Assembly (NCBI RefSeq): GCF_013184805.1
Contig: NZ_JAATNG010000002.1
Span: forward strand, 248,001-312,000
Length of the DNA: 64,000 nucleotides
Source: Pseudoruegeria sp. HB172150
GTDB taxonomy: Bacteria; Pseudomonadota; Alphaproteobacteria; Rhodobacterales; Rhodobacteraceae
Reading direction: 5' to 3'
In this document: piece by piece, positions 14,701 through 22,470 of the stretch
Layout of the letters: each line of letters starts with the position of its first letter
Numbering within the stretch: the stretch's first letter is position 1
Position numbers and translations under genes: made by a program
Notes under the pieces: model-generated
The model's input: only the letters and a program-made list of their open reading frames with translations
Database searches by the model: none
Told to the model about the DNA's origin: nothing

Positions 14701-17387
14701 TCGGGTTCAACCTGCTTGTCGTTGTCTGCCTGGCCTATGTGGTGCTGCTGTTCAGCGTCGCCTTCGCCGCCGAGCGACGGGCGGAACGCGGCGACGTGGG
14801 CTGGCTGCGCTCGCCGCTGGTCTACACTCTGTCGCTCTCGATCTACTGCACTGCCTGGACCTTCTACGGTGCCGTCGGCTACGCGGTGAACTCCGGGCTG
14901 GAATTCGCCACCATCTACCTCGGCCCGACGCTGGTGATGGCGGGTTGGTGGTGGATCTTGCGCAAGCTCGTCCGCATCGGCCGGTCGCAGCGCATCACCT
15001 CCGTCGCCGACCTGATCTCCAGCCGGTATGGCAAGTCGAACCTGCTGGGCGTCTGCGTTACCCTGCTCGCCGTCGTCGGGACCACGCCCTACATCGCTCT
15101 GCAGCTCCAGTCGGTGACGCTGTCCTTCTCGGTCTTCGCGGGGCACGAGGGCGCTGTTCCTGATTTCGAGCAGCTCAACGCCACCGCAGTGGTGGTCGCC
15201 ATCGGCCTGACCGTGTTCACCATCCTCTTCGGGACCCGCACGCTCGATGCGAACGAGCGGCACCACGGCGTGGTCACCGCCATCGCACTGGAGGCGGTCG
15301 TGAAACTGGTCGCCCTGCTCGCCGTCGGTATCTTCGTGGTCTGGGGCCTGGCCGACGGGCCGGTGGACATCGCCCGCAAGATCGAGGCGTCGAAGCTGGC
15401 GGAATGGAACCCTGCCCCGGGCCGCTGGGCGGGGCTGATCTTCCTGTCGGCCGCAGCGTTCCTGTGCTTGCCCCGCATGTTCCAGGTCATGGTGGTCGAG
15501 AACTCGAACGAGCGTCACGTGGCCGTCGCGTCCTGGGCTTTCCCTCTGTACCTGTTCCTGATGAGCCTATTCGTGGTTCCCATCGCTGTGGTGGGGCTGG
15601 AAGTTCTGCCGAACGGGAATGCCGACCTCTATGTGCTGACCGTTCCTTTGGCCGAGCGGCGCGAGGGATTGGCAATGCTGTCCTTCCTCGGCGGGTTCTC
15701 TTCCGCCACCTCGATGGTGATCGTGGCGGCCATCGCGTTGTCGACCATGGTCTCGAACCATATCGTGATGCCGATCTGGCTGAACATGCGGCGAGAACGG
15801 GCGAGCATGTCGGGCGATGTGCGCGACGTGGTGATCACGGCGCGGCGCATCTCCATCGCAGGGGTTCTGTTGCTGGGCTACCTCTATTTCCACCTCTCGG
15901 GCGGCTCGACGGCACTGGCGGCAATCGGCCTGATCAGCTTCGCCGGCGTGGCGCAGGTCCTGCCGGCGCTGCTGGGCGGACTGTTCTGGCGCGGTGCATC
16001 TCGCAACGGCGCTGCGGCGGGGCTGGGGATCGGTTTCGCGGTCTGGGCCTATACCCTGTTCCTGCCCAGCTTTGGCGAAACCATCCTGATGTCGGGGCCG
16101 TTGCTCGCAGAGGGCCCGTTCGGCATCTCATGGCTGCGCCCGCAGGCGCTCTTCGGCGTTTCGGGGCTGGACCCGGTGGTGCATTCGGTCTTCTGGTCGA
16201 TGGTCCTGAACACGGCCGCCTTCGTGGTCTTCTCGCTGGCCAGCTTTCCCGGCCCGTTGGAACGCTTGCAGGGCGCGCAATTCGTGAATGTCTTCGAGCA
16301 TTCGACGGCAGCGCCCGGCTGGTCCTCGGGCGGCGCCGAAGCGGAGGATCTGCTGATAATGGCGCAGCGCATCCTCGGCCCCGACGAGGCACAGGCGCTG
16401 TTCCAGAAAGAAGCGGCGCGCCAGGGCGGGGCCGGATACCTGCCCGACACGACGCCTGATTTCATCGAAACGCTGGAACGCCAGCTTGCCGGTTCCGTCG
16501 GCGCCGCGACGGCGCACGCCATGGTCGGGCAGATCACAGGCGGTGCCTCCGTCTCGGTCCAGGACCTGATGGCTGTGGCCGACGAAACCGCGCAGATCAT
16601 GGAACACACCACCCAGCTCGAGGCGCAGCGCGAAGAACTCTCGCGAACCGCGCGGCAGCTGCGCGAGGCGAATGAGAAACTGACGCAGCTTTCGATCCAG
16701 AAGGACGCCTTCCTTAGCCAGATCAGCCACGAGCTGCGCACCCCGATGACCTCGATTCGCGCCTTTTCGGAAATCCTGATGACGGAAAGCCCGATGCCTG
16801 AAGCCGATCAGCGCCGGTTCTCGACCATCATTCACGACGAGACGATCCGCCTGACCCGCCTGCTGGACGATCTGCTGGACCTGAGCGTTCTGGAAAACGG
16901 CCAGGGCTCGCTTAACTGGCAGAACGCGGATCTGGGCCACGTGATCGAACGCGCCGTCGCTGCGACCACCGGGCGCGAGGCCGGCGCTCCAATGACCATC
17001 CTGCGTGATCCGACCGTGGAGAAGGTGCGCCTCGTCACCGATCCCGACCGGCTGGCGCAGGTCTTCATCAACCTTATCGCCAACGCGCAGAAATACTGCG
17101 ACGCCGAGGCGCCGGAGCTCCGTATCTCTGTGTCGGGTCGGGACGACGCTGTACGGGTAGATTTCACCGATAACGGCACCGGCATCCCGAAACAGAGCCA
17201 GGCTGTGATATTCGAGAAGTTTTCCCGCCTCAGCGATCAAAGCCGTGCCGGGGGTGCGGGGCTCGGACTTGCGATCTGCCGCGAGATCATGGAGCGGCTG
17301 GGCGGCTCGGTTTCGTATCTGCCGGGACAGGGCGGCGCGGCATTCCGCGTGGTGCTGCCAAGGGCGCAGGCGAAGGCGGCCGAATAG
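14697..17387 (+). CDS. Sodium:solute symporter-histidine kinase fusion (CbrA/CrbS-like)
   Basis: The 896-residue protein has an SSS transporter domain of about 13 helices (residues 1 to about 520), a linker matching the STAC region of CbrA-type sensors, a coiled-coil, and a histidine kinase core. The phospho-acceptor is His678 in QISHELRTPMTS; the ATPase boxes are INLIANAQKY (N), DNGTGIP (G1) and GGAGLGLAI (G2). CbrA and CrbS kinases sense carbon status or acetate; CrbS controls acs. There is no fused receiver; the partner is the upstream single-domain protein. Nearby acs and the ScfR-type regulator support a role in short-chain acid use. Confidence 0.93.
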   Translation: MIGFNLLVVVCLAYVVLLFSVAFAAERRAERGDVGWLRSPLVYTLSLSIYCTAWTFYGAVGYAVNSGLEFATIYLGPTLVMAGWWWILRKLVRIGRSQRITSVADLISSRYGKSNLLGVCVTLLAVVGTTPYIALQLQSVTLSFSVFAGHEGAVPDFEQLNATAVVVAIGLTVFTILFGTRTLDANERHHGVVTAIALEAVVKLVALLAVGIFVVWGLADGPVDIARKIEASKLAEWNPAPGRWAGLIFLSAAAFLCLPRMFQVMVVENSNERHVAVASWAFPLYLFLMSLFVVPIAVVGLEVLPNGNADLYVLTVPLAERREGLAMLSFLGGFSSATSMVIVAAIALSTMVSNHIVMPIWLNMRRERASMSGDVRDVVITARRISIAGVLLLGYLYFHLSGGSTALAAIGLISFAGVAQVLPALLGGLFWRGASRNGAAAGLGIGFAVWAYTLFLPSFGETILMSGPLLAEGPFGISWLRPQALFGVSGLDPVVHSVFWSMVLNTAAFVVFSLASFPGPLERLQGAQFVNVFEHSTAAPGWSSGGAEAEDLLIMAQRILGPDEAQALFQKEAARQGGAGYLPDTTPDFIETLERQLAGSVGAATAHAMVGQITGGASVSVQDLMAVADETAQIMEHTTQLEAQREELSRTARQLREANEKLTQLSIQKDAFLSQISHELRTPMTSIRAFSEILMTESPMPEADQRRFSTIIHDETIRLTRLLDDLLDLSVLENGQGSLNWQNADLGHVIERAVAATTGREAGAPMTILRDPTVEKVRLVTDPDRLAQVFINLIANAQKYCDAEAPELRISVSGRDDAVRVDFTDNGTGIPKQSQAVIFEKFSRLSDQSRAGGAGLGLAICREIMERLGGSVSYLPGQGGAAFRVVLPRAQAKAAE

Positions 17388-17487
17388 GCCGCGATCCCCG
17401 AAAATTCCCGTGTGAAAGAGCTGGGTTATCGCTTTGGTAACGCTGATCTGTCAGCACTGCCCCCGTATGCGTACATGGGCGAGAGGC

Positions 17488-18651
17488 ATGGGCGACAAGG
17501 CGGATACTCCGGTCCTCAGGCGCAAGCTCGCGGCGCGACGCGCGTCGATGGGACTGGCAGAAATGACGCCCGCAAAGGCGATGCGAATGTCCCTGGCGAA
17601 GGCCGGGGACGATGCTCTCGGCGTGCCCGTCTCTCTGGTGGACCTGCAGCAGGACAGTGTGACGCCGGACGACCTGCAGGGCGTGCTTCCGACCCCGTCC
17701 CTCATCCTGCGGCTGGAGGGCCCAGGCGGTTCCGTCGCGTTGGCCGTGCTGTGCCCCCAGGCGGTGGCCGCCGCGAACGAGGCGCTGACAATGGGTAAGG
17801 TACTGCCCGGCGCCGCGGCAGAACGAAAGCCGACCAATACCGACGCCCGCATGGTGCAGGAATTCGTCGAGACCGGTCTGGCCGGCTTTGCGCTCCTTTC
17901 GGGCGATTGCCGCGGGCTGCCTCCTGTGGATGGCTACAGGGTGGCGGAGCGGATGGGAGATGTGCGCGTGGCCGCGATGGTCCTGCAGGACGCGCCGCAC
18001 CTGCATCTGACCGTGGGCCTCGATTTCGCCAGCGGCACCAAGACAGGCTTAATGCACTTGGTGCTGCCAACCCGGGCGCGATCAGTTTCCGGTGGCGAGG
18101 ATGGCGAAGAAGACTGGTCTGCCGCGCTGGAAAAGGCAGTCCTCGGCGCCCGTACCCGGCTGGAGGCTGTGCTCTGCCGCGAAAAGCTGCCGCTGTCGCG
18201 GATTACCCGGCTGGAGGTTGGGCAGGTGCTGCCGCTCGCCTCCGCCGACCTCGACAATGTCGTGCTGCGGGCCAGCGACGGGCGCAAGGTGATCACCGCA
18301 CGGCTGGGTCGTTCGGGGGTGATGCGCGCGCTGCGTTTGCAGCTGGTCGAAGGTGCTCCGCGCCGCGCGGCGCTGCCGCAGGAATTTGGCGGCGGCGTCG
18401 CGGCAGCCGCGGCCGTAGCCGTGCCTGACCCGGCGATGCCTGAGCCGATGTCCGGTGGCATGGATCTGTCGGATCCCGCGCCATTGGATGACCTGCCCGG
18501 GCTCGACAACCTGCCAGAGCCCGGCGACCTGCCGGGCCTGGACGAACTGCCGGATCTGGACACAGCGGATCCCACCCCGCTTGGCGACCTCCCGGAACCA
18601 CAACCGCTTGATATCGCGCCGACGCCGGCACCGCTTGATCTGCCGGACTGA
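17488..18651 (+). CDS. FliM/FliN-type (SpoA) protein with acidic Pro-rich tail
   Basis: The 387-residue protein has a FliM-like middle (NEALTMGKVL, ARMVQEFVETGLAGF) and a SpoA fold at about 205-275 (PLSRITRLEVGQVLPL). The last 70 residues are acidic and proline-rich with repeated LPxLDxLP units. FliM and FliN form the flagellar switch C-ring, but the N-terminal CheY-binding peptide of FliM is not evident and no other flagellar gene lies in the window. I prefer the ATG at 17488, preceded by GAGAGG, over one 18 codons upstream. It may be a motor-switch variant, or a FliM-like protein with another role. Confidence 0.7.
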   Translation: MGDKADTPVLRRKLAARRASMGLAEMTPAKAMRMSLAKAGDDALGVPVSLVDLQQDSVTPDDLQGVLPTPSLILRLEGPGGSVALAVLCPQAVAAANEALTMGKVLPGAAAERKPTNTDARMVQEFVETGLAGFALLSGDCRGLPPVDGYRVAERMGDVRVAAMVLQDAPHLHLTVGLDFASGTKTGLMHLVLPTRARSVSGGEDGEEDWSAALEKAVLGARTRLEAVLCREKLPLSRITRLEVGQVLPLASADLDNVVLRASDGRKVITARLGRSGVMRALRLQLVEGAPRRAALPQEFGGGVAAAAAVAVPDPAMPEPMSGGMDLSDPAPLDDLPGLDNLPEPGDLPGLDELPDLDTADPTPLGDLPEPQPLDIAPTPAPLDLPD

Positions 18652-18677
18652 CCCGGCGCGGCGCGCCGTGGCCGGGT
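18651..18677. terminator. Hairpin between convergent FliM-like and DUF442 genes
   Basis: ACCCGGC pairs with GCCGGGT around an inner GC-rich loop; the element fills the 26-base gap between the stop codons. The T run is short (TTTA). Confidence 0.5.
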
Positions 18678-19103
18678 TTAGCCCTTCGACAATGCGTCGA
18701 TCTGACCGCGCAGACCGCCAAGGTCGTAGCCCGCGTCCTGCGCGGCCTTCAGCAGGTCATCCGTAGGCTGCGTGCCCGCCTGGCTCAGGGCCCAGACGAT
18801 GGAAGACCGCGTGCCAGACCGGCAATAGGCAAAGACCGGTCCCTCGGACGCCTCGATCGCCGCGCCCTGGCCGATCACCATGTCCATGGTCATCGCGCCG
18901 TTGACCACCGGGTTTTCGACATAGTCGAGTCCCGCCGCCTCGGCCGCCGCGCGCATCGTGTCCGACTGCAGCTCGGGCGGTACTTCGCTGTCCGGACGGT
19001 TGTTGATCACCGTCCGGAATCCTTCCGCGGCCAGCGTGGCCATATCGGTGGGTTCGATCTGCGGGGCGACGGCGTATTCGGGGGTAATGCGACGGATATC
19101 CAT
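18678..19103 (-). CDS. DUF442 / beta-lactamase-hydrolase-like phosphatase
   Basis: The 141-residue protein is a TIGR01244-type domain with the Cys-loop FAYCRSGTRSS (Cys94), related to dual-specificity phosphatases, preceded by the conserved INNRPD. In many proteobacteria this domain is linked to persulfide dioxygenase and YeeE/YedE transporters in sulfide detoxification gene sets, as here. It is the last gene of the cluster, separated from the transporter gene by an eight-base-pair hairpin (19106-19125) whose loop holds the upstream stop codon. Whether it acts on phosphate or on sulfur species is not settled by sequence. Confidence 0.85.
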   Translation of the reverse strand: MDIRRITPEYAVAPQIEPTDMATLAAEGFRTVINNRPDSEVPPELQSDTMRAAAEAAGLDYVENPVVNGAMTMDMVIGQGAAIEASEGPVFAYCRSGTRSSIVWALSQAGTQPTDDLLKAAQDAGYDLGGLRGQIDALSKG

Positions 19104-19113
19104 ATGCGTCGTC

Positions 19114-19545
19114 TTACGACGACGCTGCGATGCCGTCTACCCAGACCCTCACCGGCGGCGCCGCCAGCATGCCGGCGATCATCGCCGCCATGAAGACCAG
19201 TCCGCCCATGCCGCCCCAGGTCAGCGAGGCCATCGCCGGGCCAGGACACAGTCCGGCCAGCCCCCAGCCGGCGCCGAACAGAAGCGATCCCAGGACCAGG
19301 TTATGTCCCAGCTTCGCTTCTGGTTTCGCCGGGAAGGCGCCGCCAAGCGCCGGGACCCGCCCCATGGCAAACCGCCATGCGATCGCCATCGGCAGGATCG
19401 CACCGCCCAGCACGAAGGCCAGCGTCGGATCCCAGTCGCCGAATATGTCCAGCCAGCCCTGCACCTTGGTGGTGTCGGTCATGCCGGAAATCAGCAGCCC
19501 GGCGCCGAACAGGCCACCGGCGAGAAAGGCGAAGACATTGCGCAT
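19114..19545 (-). CDS. YeeE/YedE (DUF6691) sulfur transporter half, PmpB-type
   Basis: The 143-residue membrane protein has about four helices and the signature GFGLAGLCPGPA-like stretch (WGLAGLCPGPAMASL) whose Cys takes part in sulfur-compound passage in YeeE-type carriers. The ATG at 19545 overlaps the stop of the partner gene as TGATG. The two short halves together correspond to one long YeeE (TsuA-like) transporter. The likely cargo is thiosulfate or another sulfur species. Confidence 0.85.
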   Translation of the reverse strand: MRNVFAFLAGGLFGAGLLISGMTDTTKVQGWLDIFGDWDPTLAFVLGGAILPMAIAWRFAMGRVPALGGAFPAKPEAKLGHNLVLGSLLFGAGWGLAGLCPGPAMASLTWGGMGGLVFMAAMIAGMLAAPPVRVWVDGIAASS

Positions 19546-19973
19546 CAAATCACTCCCAGCAGGTGGCGGAAGATAACGACGGAAAAGCCGCCCGCCAGAA
19601 GGTAGAAGACCGTGGCGACCATGCCCCGCAGGGAAAAGCGCGAGATGCCGCAGACGCCGTGGCCCGAGGTGCAGCCATTGGCCAGCCGCGTGCCGATGCC
19701 CACCAGCAGTCCCGCCGAGATCACGACGGCAAGATTGGGTGTCAGGTTGGTCTCCGGCTCGAAGAACAGCAGCGCCAGCACCGCCGGCACCGTGACGAGC
19801 CCCGCGATGAATGCGGCGCGCTCGGCCCGGTTCGGGCTGCCAGAGCCATCCACCAGCCCGCCCAGAAGGCCCGAAGCCCCCATGATGCGGCCATTGACCA
19901 GCAGGAAAAGCGCCGCCGCCCCGCCGATCATGAGGCCCCCGACGAGGCCCCAGATCCAGTCCATTTCAATCAT
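19545..19973 (-). CDS. YeeE/YedE sulfur transporter half, PmpA-type
   Basis: The 142-residue membrane protein carries the YeeE hallmark [14 protein letters not shown], with two cysteines in the pore motif, plus further helices at both ends. It is followed by the overlapping PmpB-type half and preceded by the persulfide dioxygenase gene 12 bases away, so the three are one operon. It probably moves a sulfur compound across the inner membrane. Confidence 0.88.
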   Translation of the reverse strand: MIEMDWIWGLVGGLMIGGAAALFLLVNGRIMGASGLLGGLVDGSGSPNRAERAAFIAGLVTVPAVLALLFFEPETNLTPNLAVVISAGLLVGIGTRLANGCTSGHGVCGISRFSLRGMVATVFYLLAGGFSVVIFRHLLGVI

Positions 19974-19985
19974 GATATCTTACCG

Positions 19986-20849
19986 TTACAGCTTGTTGAT
20001 CGGCACTTTGAGATAGCTGGTGCCATTGTCCTCGGGTTCGGGGAAGTGGCCCGCCCTCATGTTCACCTGCAGCGATGGCAGGATCAGCCGGGGCATGCCC
20101 AGCTTGGCGTCGCGCGCTTCGCGCATCGCGACGAAATCGTCCTCGGTCTTGCCCGCGCCGACATGTACGTTCTTGGCCTTCTGCTCGCCCACTGTGCTTT
20201 CCCAGGCATAGGTGTCGCGGCCCTCGGCCTTATAGTCGTGGCAGGTGAAGATCCGCGTCTCGTCCGGCAGGGCGAGGATCTTCTGGATCGACCGATAAAG
20301 GTCCCGCGCCGAGCCGCCCGGGAAATCGCAGCGTGCCGTGCCGTAATCCGGCTGGAACAGCGTGTCGCCGACAAAGGCCGCGTCGCCGATGACATATGTC
20401 AGGCAGGCGGGCGTATGGCCTGGCGTGTGCAGCACGTCACCGCGCATCTGGCCAATGTGGAAACTGTCGCCCTCCTGGAACAACTGGTCGAACTGCGATC
20501 CGTCGCGCTGGAACTCGGTGCCCTCGTTGAAGATCTTGCCGAACGTGTCCTGCACCACGGTGATCCGGTCGCCAATGCCGACCTTTCCTCCCACGGCCTC
20601 CTGGATATAAGGCGCTGCGGACAGATGGTCGGCATGAACGTGCGTTTCCAGAAGCCAGGCGACCTCCAGTCCCTCGTCGCGGATCCAGTCGATTATGGCA
20701 TCGGCGGATGCGGTGCTGGTCCGGCCGCTGGCATGGTCGAAATCCAGCACGCTGTCGATCACGGCACAGGCGCGTCCTGCCGGGTCGCGGACCACGTAAG
20801 ATATTGTATTCGTTGCTTCATCAAAGAAAGCTTTGACCTCTGGCGACAT
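19986..20849 (-). CDS. Persulfide dioxygenase-type metallo-beta-lactamase fold enzyme
   Basis: The 287-residue protein has the metal motif THVHADH, further ligands in TPGHTPACL and VGDTLF, and a CHDYK motif typical of ETHE1/Blh-type persulfide dioxygenases, which oxidise glutathione persulfide to sulfite. The start at 20849 is supported by AAGGAG upstream; in-frame codons further upstream look non-coding. It heads the sulfur operon. An FNR/DNR-type box lies 76 bases upstream, shared with the divergent DksA-like gene. No sulfide:quinone reductase gene is nearby. Confidence 0.88.
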   Translation of the reverse strand: MSPEVKAFFDEATNTISYVVRDPAGRACAVIDSVLDFDHASGRTSTASADAIIDWIRDEGLEVAWLLETHVHADHLSAAPYIQEAVGGKVGIGDRITVVQDTFGKIFNEGTEFQRDGSQFDQLFQEGDSFHIGQMRGDVLHTPGHTPACLTYVIGDAAFVGDTLFQPDYGTARCDFPGGSARDLYRSIQKILALPDETRIFTCHDYKAEGRDTYAWESTVGEQKAKNVHVGAGKTEDDFVAMREARDAKLGMPRLILPSLQVNMRAGHFPEPEDNGTSYLKVPINKL

Positions 20850-20924
20850 CGCGACAACTCCTTGGGCAAGAGGGGCTTCGAGACACATAGCATTCTTTGC
20901 ATGTGTTTCAATAGGTCTAGGACA

Positions 20925-20938
20925 TTGACTTGTATCAA
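20925..20938. promoter_or_regulatory. FNR/DNR-type box between the sulfur operon and the DksA-like gene
   Basis: TTGAC-TTGT-ATCAA matches the FNR-family consensus TTGAT-N4-ATCAA at nine of ten defined positions. It is centred about 55 bases before the DksA-like ATG and about 82 bases before the dioxygenase ATG, and could serve either direction. Confidence 0.55.
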
Positions 20939-20986
20939 GGCGGCCACTGGCTGAAGCTAGGATAATGCAGTGCAAGGGAGTGTGCG

Positions 20987-21325
20987 ATGCCTTTGACAAC
21001 GATAAACCAGCGCCGCGAAGCGCTCGAAGCCCGGCTTACAGAGCTGGAAAACCGGCTCGAGGGGATCGAACAGGAACTCGATTCACACCAGTCGAGGGAC
21101 TGGGAGGAATTGGCCACCGAGCGCGAGGAAGACGAAGTCCTCGAAGGGCTCGGTTCCTCGGGTCAGGTTGAGATCCGCATGATCAAGGCGGCGCTCCAGC
21201 GAATGGACGAGGGAGAGTACGGTTTTTGTGCCCGCTGCGGCGAGGTGATTCAGCCGGAGCGGCTAGACGTGTTACCCTATACTCCGCTATGTCGGGCATG
21301 TGCCGGGGCAACGGCAAAAGGCTAG
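20987..21325 (+). CDS. DksA/TraR-type zinc-finger protein
   Basis: The 112-residue protein has an N-terminal coiled-coil (QRREALEARLTELENRLEG) and a C-terminal four-cysteine zinc finger (CARCGEVI and CRAC). This is the layout of short DksA-like proteins that enter the RNA polymerase secondary channel. It lacks the DxxDxA coiled-coil tip of classic DksA, so it is a paralogue rather than the main DksA. It is divergent from the sulfur operon and shares the FNR-type box. Confidence 0.85.
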   Translation: MPLTTINQRREALEARLTELENRLEGIEQELDSHQSRDWEELATEREEDEVLEGLGSSGQVEIRMIKAALQRMDEGEYGFCARCGEVIQPERLDVLPYTPLCRACAGATAKG

Positions 21326-21376
21326 CCCGGTCGGTCCGGCACGCGGGGTGGGGAGACCCGCAATGAGGAGGACGAT

Positions 21377-21589
21377 ATGGGACTCGACAAGCATAGGACG
21401 TCTATTGTCGAAATCATCGACGATATTGCCCGTAAGCCCGAAGATCGCGACGAGCTGCAGGACCTGCTGCGCGAGAAAATCGCAGAGCTGGAAGAGATGG
21501 GTCAGACTGTGCCGGACCACTACCTCCGCTATGCCGAGGATATGTCCGAGGACGAGGCCGACGCGCTTTTCAACAATATGCCGGTCTGA
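21377..21589 (+). CDS. Small acidic helical protein, 70 residues
   Basis: A GAGGAGG site precedes the ATG, and the gene lies 51 bases after the DksA-like gene on the same strand, so they may be co-transcribed. The product is strongly acidic and predicted helical (EIIDDIARKPEDRDELQDLL, EDMSEDEADALF) with no cysteine and no membrane segment. I do not recognise a family. The acidic surface next to a polymerase-binding protein gene is suggestive but not proof of a link. Confidence 0.7.
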   Translation: MGLDKHRTSIVEIIDDIARKPEDRDELQDLLREKIAELEEMGQTVPDHYLRYAEDMSEDEADALFNNMPV

Positions 21590-21670
21590 CGCAGCCCGGA
21601 CTCAGTACAGATGAAAAACATTCCGCGTCGGGTCTGTCCCGGCGCGGCTTTGCTTTTCCGCCGCAGTTTC

Positions 21671-21886
21671 TCAGCCGAGCGCGATCCCCATCACCACGAG
21701 GATCAGCCCGAACACGGACAGCAGCAGCGCGCCCATGTTCAGCGGGATGACCTTGCGCACCTTCTCGCGCAGTTCCTCGTCCGGCAGGTTGGCCTTCCGG
21801 GCGCGGCTGACCAGAACGATGCACCAGACCAGCCCCGCCAGTCCTACCAGCGACACCGCCGCGCCCGTCCAGATCAGCCAGTCCAT
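21671..21886 (-). CDS. Small two-helix membrane protein, 71 residues
   Basis: The product has two hydrophobic helices (residues 5-27 and 48-70) joined by a charged loop (RARKANLPDEELREKVRKV). A GGGAG site precedes the ATG. It stands alone between convergent and divergent genes. Such short inner-membrane proteins are common in Rhodobacterales, but no function is apparent. Confidence 0.7.
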   Translation of the reverse strand: MDWLIWTGAAVSLVGLAGLVWCIVLVSRARKANLPDEELREKVRKVIPLNMGALLLSVFGLILVVMGIALG

Positions 21887-22016
21887 CCCGGTCTCCCGTC
21901 ATTCATCGCCCGCCCGGTACCCCGTAAGCCGCCCATGAGCAAGTCCGGGCCTTGCGGGGCAGGGGCGGCAAGGGTAATTCCGTTTCCCTGACACAGAGGC
22001 AGGAGAGACCCCCGAG

Positions 22017-22280
22017 ATGAGCGACACCGCCACCGATATCGACCAGAGCTACCGCGTGACCGCCGACGAACTGCGCCAGTTCATCGAACGCTTCGAACGG
22101 CTGGAGACCGAGAAGAAGGACATCGCCGACCAGCAGAAAGAGGTGATGGCCGAGGCCAAGGCCCGCGGCTACGACACCAAGGTGATGCGCAAGGTCATCG
22201 CGCTCAGAAAGCGCGACCGCGACGAGATCGCCGAGGAAGAGGCCGTTCTGGAAATGTACAAGCAGGCGCTGGGAATGTGA
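22017..22280 (+). CDS. gapR: Nucleoid-associated protein GapR (DUF2312)
   Basis: The 87-residue protein carries the DUF2312 core VTADELRQFIERFERLE, a helical segment EKKDIADQQKEVMAEAK and RGYDTKVMRKVIALRK, matching GapR. In Caulobacter GapR clamps overtwisted AT-rich DNA ahead of forks and polymerases and stimulates type II topoisomerases. An AGGAGA site precedes the ATG. It is monocistronic. Confidence 0.95.
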   Translation: MSDTATDIDQSYRVTADELRQFIERFERLETEKKDIADQQKEVMAEAKARGYDTKVMRKVIALRKRDRDEIAEEEAVLEMYKQALGM

Positions 22281-22470
22281 CCCTGGGCGGCGCGCAGCCA
22301 GACTGAGCGCTGCCGCGCATGCCAGTTCCAGACTTCGCGAGTCGACCGCGGCGTCAAGGACCAGCCGCCTTCGGTGGCCGCCTCCTGCGTTCATTGTTCC
22401 GGCGGTCGCCTCGCGGCCGCGGGTGGCGGCCGCTGGACAGATTTCCCGCGCTCGGCTAGGCCCTTGCGGA

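Noticed and set aside
18450-18651. Repeated LPxLD units at the end of the FliM-like gene considered as a DNA tandem repeat
   Set aside because: The units vary in length and codon, so this is a protein-level Pro/Asp repeat rather than a DNA repeat array.
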